A DNA stretch of 23,549 nt from a virus, in the IMG/VR virus record IMGVR_UViG_3300042554_000304, positions 1 to 23,549 of that record. The stretch is one strand, 5' to 3'. The notes under the pieces were generated by a model, which was not told the DNA's origin, searched no databases, and was given only the letters and a program-made list of their open reading frames with translations. Positions within the stretch are counted from its first letter, which is position 1, and each line of letters begins with the position of its first letter. Position numbers and translations under genes: made by a program. This document shows, piece after piece, positions 20,955 through 23,549 of the stretch.

Positions 20955-21121
20955 TTCCTCAATGCACGTTCAAGATACGCTGATACTTGGTCGAGTTCCT
21001 CGACGGGAACACCAAGTTCGGCACTAATCAATTCAACCAAGGTGCGATCACCAAGGTGCAGGTTTCCGTGGTCAAGGGCGACCTTCGCCACCTCTTGAAT
21101 CAAAATCTGTAAATCGCTCAT
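20951..21121 (-). CDS. Very small helical protein
   Basis: 56 residues: MSDLQILIQEVAKVALDHGN, then LHLGDRTLVELISAELGVPV and EELDQVSAYLERALRN. Three helices, with LVELISAELGVPVEELDQ resembling a small helical interaction domain. SD GGAG 5 nt before ATG, TGATG overlap with the zinc-finger gene upstream. Unknown. Confidence 0.68.
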   Translation of the reverse strand: MSDLQILIQEVAKVALDHGNLHLGDRTLVELISAELGVPVEELDQVSAYLERALRN

Positions 21122-21360
21122 CACATCTCCCCCCTCGTGTGCTTCTGGTTAGTGTTCTTCAACGTTGCAGGTGCTGAAGTAGCGGTAACGTACTGATAAT
21201 TACCTTTGGTGTATTCCTGCACAATGCACCACGATGTGCGTTCCTCTTGGGCGCTGTGTTCTCGGTCGCGTTCACAGAAGATGCAAAACGCTTGGTACCT
21301 TGCGGTCGGTACGTCATCGCCGCAGTCGATACATTCTTTCCAGTCTAAGTCCATCATCAT
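21121..21360 (-). CDS. DksA/TraR-like zinc-finger protein
   Basis: 79 residues. C10-x2-C13-G-x2-V-P-x2-R...C26-x2-C29 (CIDCGDDVPTARYQAFCIFC) is the DksA/TraR C4-type zinc finger. Phage and plasmid members of this family bind RNA polymerase through the secondary channel and can change promoter choice; small ones lack the coiled coil, as here. It is the first gene behind promoter B, consistent with an early regulator. Three ATG codons in a row make the start uncertain by up to two residues; SD AAAGG. Confidence 0.75.
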   Translation of the reverse strand: MMMDLDWKECIDCGDDVPTARYQAFCIFCERDREHSAQEERTSWCIVQEYTKGNYQYVTATSAPATLKNTNQKHTRGEM

Positions 21361-21369
21361 CTAACCTTT

Positions 21370-21383
21370 CTAACAGTTGTTAG
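21370..21383. promoter_or_regulatory. Palindrome in the leader of promoter B
   Basis: CTAACA-GT-TGTTAG, 72 nt downstream of the -10 box, 9 nt before the first ATG; the SD AAAGG follows directly. Confidence 0.85.
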
Positions 21384-21455
21384 GTTCGGGGTTGTTGGCC
21401 GATAGGCTCAACGGGGACTGACACACAACAAACACAATCCACCGAACCAGCTTAT

Positions 21456-21484
21456 ATTATACCACAAAGTTATGGGTTTGTCAA
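21456..21484 (-). promoter_or_regulatory. Consensus promoter B
   Basis: TTGACA (21484-21479), 17-bp spacer, TATAAT (21461-21456): full consensus. Preceded by an A-tract (CTAAAAACTTGACA) shared with promoter C. It drives the zinc-finger gene and the run of small genes after it. Confidence 0.9.
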
Positions 21485-21488
21485 GTTT

Positions 21489-21692
21489 TTAGCTGAAGTG
21501 TCCCTCCAAGTAGTAGGCGAGAACGCAGGTGTCCTCAAAGTCGTTGGTTTGGGTTTGCAGTTGGTGTGCGTCATCATCTTGAACCCACACGCTGTCGCCA
21601 GTGGTGTTGCAGGTAACTTCATACGCCCAGCCGTTGCCGTAGCTTTTGATGGTGAACTTGCCGTCTGCGGTGTCGAACTCATTGGTGGTCAT
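21489..21692 (-). CDS. Small hypothetical protein
   Basis: 67 residues starting MTTNEFDTAD, preferred over a TTG start inside the palindrome because an AAGAAAGG SD precedes this ATG. It looks beta-rich (GKFTIKSYGNGWAYEVTCNT, then TGDSVWVQDDDAHQLQTQTN) with a C-terminal EDTCVLAYYLEG helix. It is the only gene between promoters C and B, so C may serve it alone or add to B. Confidence 0.7.
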   Translation of the reverse strand: MTTNEFDTADGKFTIKSYGNGWAYEVTCNTTGDSVWVQDDDAHQLQTQTNDFEDTCVLAYYLEGHFS

Positions 21693-21715
21693 GGTTTGCC
21701 TTTCTTGGGTTGAAT

Positions 21716-21729
21716 CTAACAAATGTTAG
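21716..21729. promoter_or_regulatory. Palindrome in the leader of promoter C
   Basis: CTAACA-AA-TGTTAG, 49 nt downstream of the -10 box. Here the coding-strand centre is TT, so no ATG is formed, and the gene starts further on. Confidence 0.85.
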
Positions 21730-21778
21730 ATTTTGGGTTGTTGGTCGGGCTTTGTTACATTCTACCTAACCAACTTAT

Positions 21779-21807
21779 ATTATACCACAAAGTTACAGAC
21801 TTGTCAA
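21779..21807 (-). promoter_or_regulatory. Consensus promoter C
   Basis: TTGACA (21807-21802), 17-bp spacer, TATAAT (21784-21779). From the shared CTTCAGCTAAAAACTTGACA to past the -10 box it is nearly identical to promoter B, differing mainly in the five bases after -35, so B and C look like a duplicated block. Confidence 0.9.
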
Positions 21808-21877
21808 GTTTTTAGCTGAAGGGCTGTCTTTGATTTGCGACCAAAGTTACGGAATTTATGTAACAAAGGGGAAAACG

Positions 21878-21902
21878 TAACGCAAAAACATAACGCAAAA
21901 AC
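21878..21902. repeat. 12-bp direct repeat, 13-bp period
   Basis: TAACGCAAAAAC at 21878-21889 and 21891-21902, separated by one base. Phage or plasmid origin iterons have this look, though two copies are few. Confidence 0.7.
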
Positions 21903-22139
21903 TTCAATGGAATCATGGGGTTAGAGTGTTTGTATATGTATATGTTATAATGTTATTAGAGAAAAAGGGTATACGAGGCTGGTGGCTTTTGGTGTGTGGT
22001 GCAAATTGCGCTTTCTGCCTTGCTCGGAACTTGACGGATCTTCATACACCCCGCGTAACATTGTAACATATAACAATGCTTTAAAATCAACAACTTACGT
22101 GTGGTACGTTATAACATTACAACTCCGAAACATAACAAC

Positions 22140-22153
22140 ATAACATTTGTTAG
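22140..22153. promoter_or_regulatory. Palindrome copy, one mismatch (ATAACATTTGTTAG)
   Basis: First base A instead of C. It sits directly left of the first 31-bp repeat. Confidence 0.55.
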
Positions 22154-22156
22154 GTT

Positions 22157-22187
22157 GCTACGCCCACCCGAAGAACTGGTGCAAGAA
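22157..22187. repeat. 31-bp direct repeat, copy 1
   Basis: Identical over 31 bp to 22237-22267 (spacing 80 bp). GC-rich against an AT-rich background. Either strand gives only very short open frames, so it does not look like a gene piece. A palindrome copy precedes each repeat. Confidence 0.92.
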
Positions 22188-22202
22188 TCATCTCCGTCTG
22201 CT

Positions 22203-22216
22203 CTAACAACTGTTAG
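22203..22216. promoter_or_regulatory. Palindrome CTAACA-AC-TGTTAG
   Basis: Between the two 31-bp repeats, with no gene adjacent, so it cannot be explained by codon use. Confidence 0.8.
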
Positions 22217-22236
22217 GTTCCGTAACATTGCCCATC

Positions 22237-22267
22237 GCTACGCCCACCCGAAGAACTGGTGCAAGAA
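22237..22267. repeat. 31-bp direct repeat, copy 2
   Basis: Second perfect copy of 22157-22187. It is followed by AAAACTCGGG and a one-mismatch 13-bp palindrome. Confidence 0.92.
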
Positions 22268-22282
22268 AAACTCGGGTTAACC

Positions 22283-22295
22283 CTAACAATGTTAT
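22283..22295. promoter_or_regulatory. 13-bp palindrome copy, one mismatch
   Basis: CTAACAATGTTAT, 11 bp to the left of the operator-bearing terminator. Confidence 0.5.
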
Positions 22296-22306
22296 GTTTC
22301 CCCAAC

Positions 22307-22339
22307 AAAAAAGCCCGACCTAACAATGTTAGAACGGGC
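22307..22339 (-). terminator. Intrinsic terminator with a palindrome in its stem-loop
   Basis: Minus-strand RNA: GCCCG, UU, CUAACAUUGUUAG, GU, CGGGC, then six U. The outer GC stem closes on the 13-bp palindrome, which extends the hairpin. It follows the first terminator by a few bases. Confidence 0.8.
22320..22332. promoter_or_regulatory. 13-bp palindrome CTAACAATGTTAG within terminator
   Basis: Forms the inner stem of the terminator at 22307-22339; a protein bound here as DNA would sit over the termination site. Confidence 0.75.
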
Positions 22340-22343
22340 AAAC

Positions 22344-22369
22344 AAAAAAGCCCGCATGATGCGGGCTTG
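22344..22369 (-). terminator. Intrinsic terminator after the 91-residue gene
   Basis: Minus-strand RNA AAGCCCGCAU-C-AUGCGGGCUU followed by a T-run (22349-22344). It lies about 20 nt after the stop codon, and with the second terminator forms a tandem pair that should block most read-through into the gene-free region. Confidence 0.92.
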
Positions 22370-22387
22370 GGGGTGCGAGTGTAGGGG

Positions 22388-22663
22388 TTAGTGATTGTAA
22401 AAAGACTCCCAATAAACTTCGGCTTGTCGTTCGTTTTCGTCTTCGGTTTCCCATCTATTCTGCATTGACTCTTCAGCGGCTTTTTCCAGCTTTGCTTGTT
22501 TTTCCCATTGTTTAATATTCCTTGCAAACCTTTCGCGCTCAGGGTCAATAAATTTTGCCAACTCAATCAAAAATAGATATTCATCTGAGCACAAATGAAC
22601 TTCATCTTCTTTCACTGACATTGCAGTGATAACCATGAAGGCTTGTTCTTCGGTGATAACCAT
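22388..22663 (-). CDS. Hypothetical acidic helical protein
   Basis: 91 residues starting MVITEEQAFM. SD GGAG 7 nt upstream favours this ATG over one in the palindrome 24 nt earlier, which has a hairpin where its SD should be. The sequence is highly charged: ELAKFIDPERERFARNIKQW, then EKQAKLEKAAEESMQNRWET and DENERQAEVYWE, a long helix or coiled coil. Tandem terminators follow. No family recognised. Confidence 0.68.
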   Translation of the reverse strand: MVITEEQAFMVITAMSVKEDEVHLCSDEYLFLIELAKFIDPERERFARNIKQWEKQAKLEKAAEESMQNRWETEDENERQAEVYWESFYNH

Positions 22664-22680
22664 TTCAATTCTCCGGTTTT

Positions 22681-22694
22681 CTAACATTTGTTAG
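22681..22694. promoter_or_regulatory. Palindrome CTAACA-TT-TGTTAG
   Basis: In the leader of the 91-residue gene. An ATG is formed as at other junctions, but here the chosen start lies downstream. It abuts a strong hairpin. Confidence 0.85.
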
Positions 22695-22717
22695 AACCTG
22701 GGGTTTCCCCCAGGTTC
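22694..22717 (-). other. Perfect 10-bp hairpin with GAAA tetraloop
   Basis: Minus-strand RNA GAACCUGGGG-GAAA-CCCCAGGUUC, right after the stop of the 169-residue gene and sharing one base with the palindrome. No U-run follows, so it is not a classical terminator; it may be an RNA-stability or processing element, or a rho-assisted stop. Confidence 0.75.
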
Positions 22718-22723
22718 ATCCTA

Positions 22724-23233
22724 TCAGCCCAGTTTGTCGATATCACCGCCAAGGTCGGCAAAGATATCCATCAGCGTGGCCTTGTGCTCGCTTGCGTAGC
22801 ATGAAACCCCATCTTCTTCGGCCTTGAAGATTCGGTTTATCATGGTTTGCAACTCGGCCTTGGTCTTGTCATCGACATTCATCGCACCTTTGACGCGGTT
22901 TCCGGCGGTGATGTAACCCGATGCTTCCTTGACACGTTGCCAATAAACGTCAATGGTCGGTTTACCGAAACCCTCATTTGTCATCGCGGCCACAAATGCC
23001 TCTCGCTCAGCGTTGACGCCTTTTTTCAGCGCGCCCTTGAGGTCGAACCATTTGGTGGTAACTTGACCCTGATTGTCGGTGAGGTCAAAGGCTGAACACA
23101 AGGCCATTGCATACACTTTGACCACTTGACCGGTTTTCTTGGCCGCGCCGACTAAGGCGGTGCGAGAATCGATCAAACTGTTGACGCCTTGGGCGATGGG
23201 GGAAACTACTGACACGTTTTGGATGGTATCCAT
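22724..23233 (-). CDS. Hypothetical protein, first gene of the right end
   Basis: 169 residues. Sequence runs from VSVVSPIAQGVNSLIDSRTA through TGQVVKVYAMALCSAFDLTD and EGFGKPTIDVYWQRVKEASG, to an acidic end (DGVSCYASEHKATLMDIFAD). The helical middle (IDVYWQRVKEASGYI) could bind DNA, but I see no HTH that I would defend. SD AAAGG, its own promoter D, and palindromes on both sides mark it as an early, regulated gene. A candidate for the regulator itself, by position only. Confidence 0.72.
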   Translation of the reverse strand: MDTIQNVSVVSPIAQGVNSLIDSRTALVGAAKKTGQVVKVYAMALCSAFDLTDNQGQVTTKWFDLKGALKKGVNAEREAFVAAMTNEGFGKPTIDVYWQRVKEASGYITAGNRVKGAMNVDDKTKAELQTMINRIFKAEEDGVSCYASEHKATLMDIFADLGGDIDKLG

Positions 23234-23246
23234 ACTCTAACCTTTT

Positions 23247-23260
23247 CTAACATTTGTTAG
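23247..23260. promoter_or_regulatory. Palindrome in the leader of promoter D
   Basis: CTAACA-TT-TGTTAG, 63 nt downstream of the -10 box; SD AAAGG of the 169-residue gene follows within a few bases. Confidence 0.85.
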
Positions 23261-23323
23261 GTTTGCAAAACCGCGCTACCTATCTTGAGCATACATACAA
23301 GGTTATCTTGTTTGCATGACTGG

Positions 23324-23352
23324 ATTATACCATTTTGTACCACGAAATGCAA
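23324..23352 (-). promoter_or_regulatory. Promoter D
   Basis: TTGCAT (23352-23347), 17-bp spacer, TATAAT (23329-23324), preceded by CTAAAAACTTG as in promoters B and C. The -35 box matches at four of six positions, so it is probably weaker or needs help. Confidence 0.75.
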
Positions 23353-23392
23353 GTTTTTAGGGAAACAATAATTTCTCTTGGGGGGAGATGGC

Positions 23393-23405
23393 CTAACAAT
23401 GTTAG
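23393..23405. promoter_or_regulatory. 13-bp palindrome CTAACAATGTTAG upstream of promoter D
   Basis: About 40 bp upstream of the -35 box; with the copy in the leader it brackets promoter D. Confidence 0.7.
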
Positions 23406-23549
23406 TTGTCATCCTGATAACAGACCCACCCACCCAAAACTACGACAAAGGGAGGTGGGGACCCCTTACACTCTGTGTCACACACTCGATACCCACCCTC
23501 ATACTTTTTATAACAATGCCCCCCTCCCCCCGCGGATTTTGTAGCCGCG
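23406..23549. other. Right-end stretch without a recognised gene
   Basis: C-rich tracts (CACCCACCC, CCCCCCTCCCCCC) and a terminal inverted repeat CGCGG...CCGCG (23531-23549). No start with an SD on either strand. It may be intergenic space before genes outside the window, or close to a genome end. Confidence 0.4.

Larger units (their letters stand above)
21822..22306. other. Gene-free AT-rich region with repeats (possible replication or control region)
   Basis: No credible gene on either strand. It holds many TAACATT/TAACAA-type words, a 12-bp direct repeat at 21878 and 21891, a 31-bp direct repeat at 22157 and 22237, and three palindrome copies (one exact). Density of short repeats and AT richness, next to outward promoters and terminators, suits a replication origin or regulator-binding hub. 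No DnaA box array was recognised by eye, so this is a hypothesis. Confidence 0.4.

Noticed and set aside
21921-21951. Plus-strand promoter candidate with TATAAT at 21946
   Set aside because: No acceptable -35 box at 16-18 bp, and no plus-strand gene follows.
22150-22191. 13-codon leader-like frame in the first 31-bp repeat (MILAPVLRVGVAT)
   Set aside because: GGAG touches the ATG with no spacer, and the second repeat copy has no equivalent start.
22157-22267. CRISPR array (31-bp repeats with 49-bp spacer)
   Set aside because: Only two repeat copies, with a palindrome in the gap and no cas1/cas2; the Cas4-like nuclease is of the phage recombination type.
22213-22566. 117-codon minus-strand open frame across the terminators
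   Set aside because: It overlaps the 91-residue gene in another frame and runs through two intrinsic terminators and a 31-bp repeat; it has no SD.
23335-23544. 69-codon plus-strand open frame at the right end
   Set aside because: It crosses promoter D and a palindrome, has no SD and a low-complexity Pro/His-rich translation.

Overview
The window looks like one arm of a double-stranded DNA tailed bacteriophage genome (or a closely related prophage). Genes are short and tightly packed, many junctions are ATGA or GTGA stop/start overlaps, and there are no ribosomal or host metabolic genes. Replication genes of phage type (primase, family A polymerase, SNF2 helicase, Cas4-like and VRR-NUC nucleases) sit among many small unknown proteins. 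I support 51 protein genes, all on the minus strand, so transcription runs from right (23.3 kb) to left (1). The host cannot be named. Clear Shine-Dalgarno sites and textbook sigma-70 promoters point to a Gram-negative-type host. No tRNA, integrase, structural or lysis gene was recognised.

Layout in transcription order. (1) 23.55-21.7 kb: right-end control region, two isolated small genes, three promoters, two intrinsic terminators and a roughly 570-bp AT-rich gene-free stretch with direct repeats. (2) 21.7-18.06 kb: a run of small genes, including a DksA/TraR-like zinc finger, a nested tiny membrane-protein gene and one 352-residue unknown. (3) 17.9-13.4 kb: a module with a MoxR-type AAA+ ATPase, a metallopeptidase/VWA (DUF2201-type) protein and two larger unknown proteins. 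(4) 13.35-10.25 kb: a dense string of small accessory genes with HTH and RHH DNA-binding candidates and a DUF3310 (T7 gp1.7-like) protein, closed by a strong terminator at 10181-10204. (5) 10.15-1 kb: a replication/recombination operon from its own promoter. It holds a Zn-ribbon protein, VRR-NUC nuclease, two tandem paralogues, DNA polymerase, Cas4-like nuclease, HNH-like protein, SNF2 helicase, a possible ssDNA-binding protein, a small HTH protein and an archaeo-eukaryotic primase that runs off the left edge.

The standout feature is a dispersed palindrome, CTAACA-NN-TGTTAG. It occurs 16 times exactly, 3 times as a 13-bp form and 4 times with one mismatch, all between 10.22 kb and 23.41 kb. 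Copies lie in the 5' leaders of four promoters, inside an intrinsic terminator, inside coding sequence (three in the same frame, each forcing Leu-Thr-x-Val-Arg) and at gene junctions. At junctions the palindrome itself supplies the upstream stop codon and the downstream ATG (C-TAA-CAA-ATG-TTAG). The array stops at the terminator that ends the upstream transcription units. The pattern recalls the stoperators of cluster A mycobacteriophages, but here the site is symmetric and is built into translation start/stop junctions. I infer a phage-encoded regulator acting at many sites across the early region; it has not been identified.
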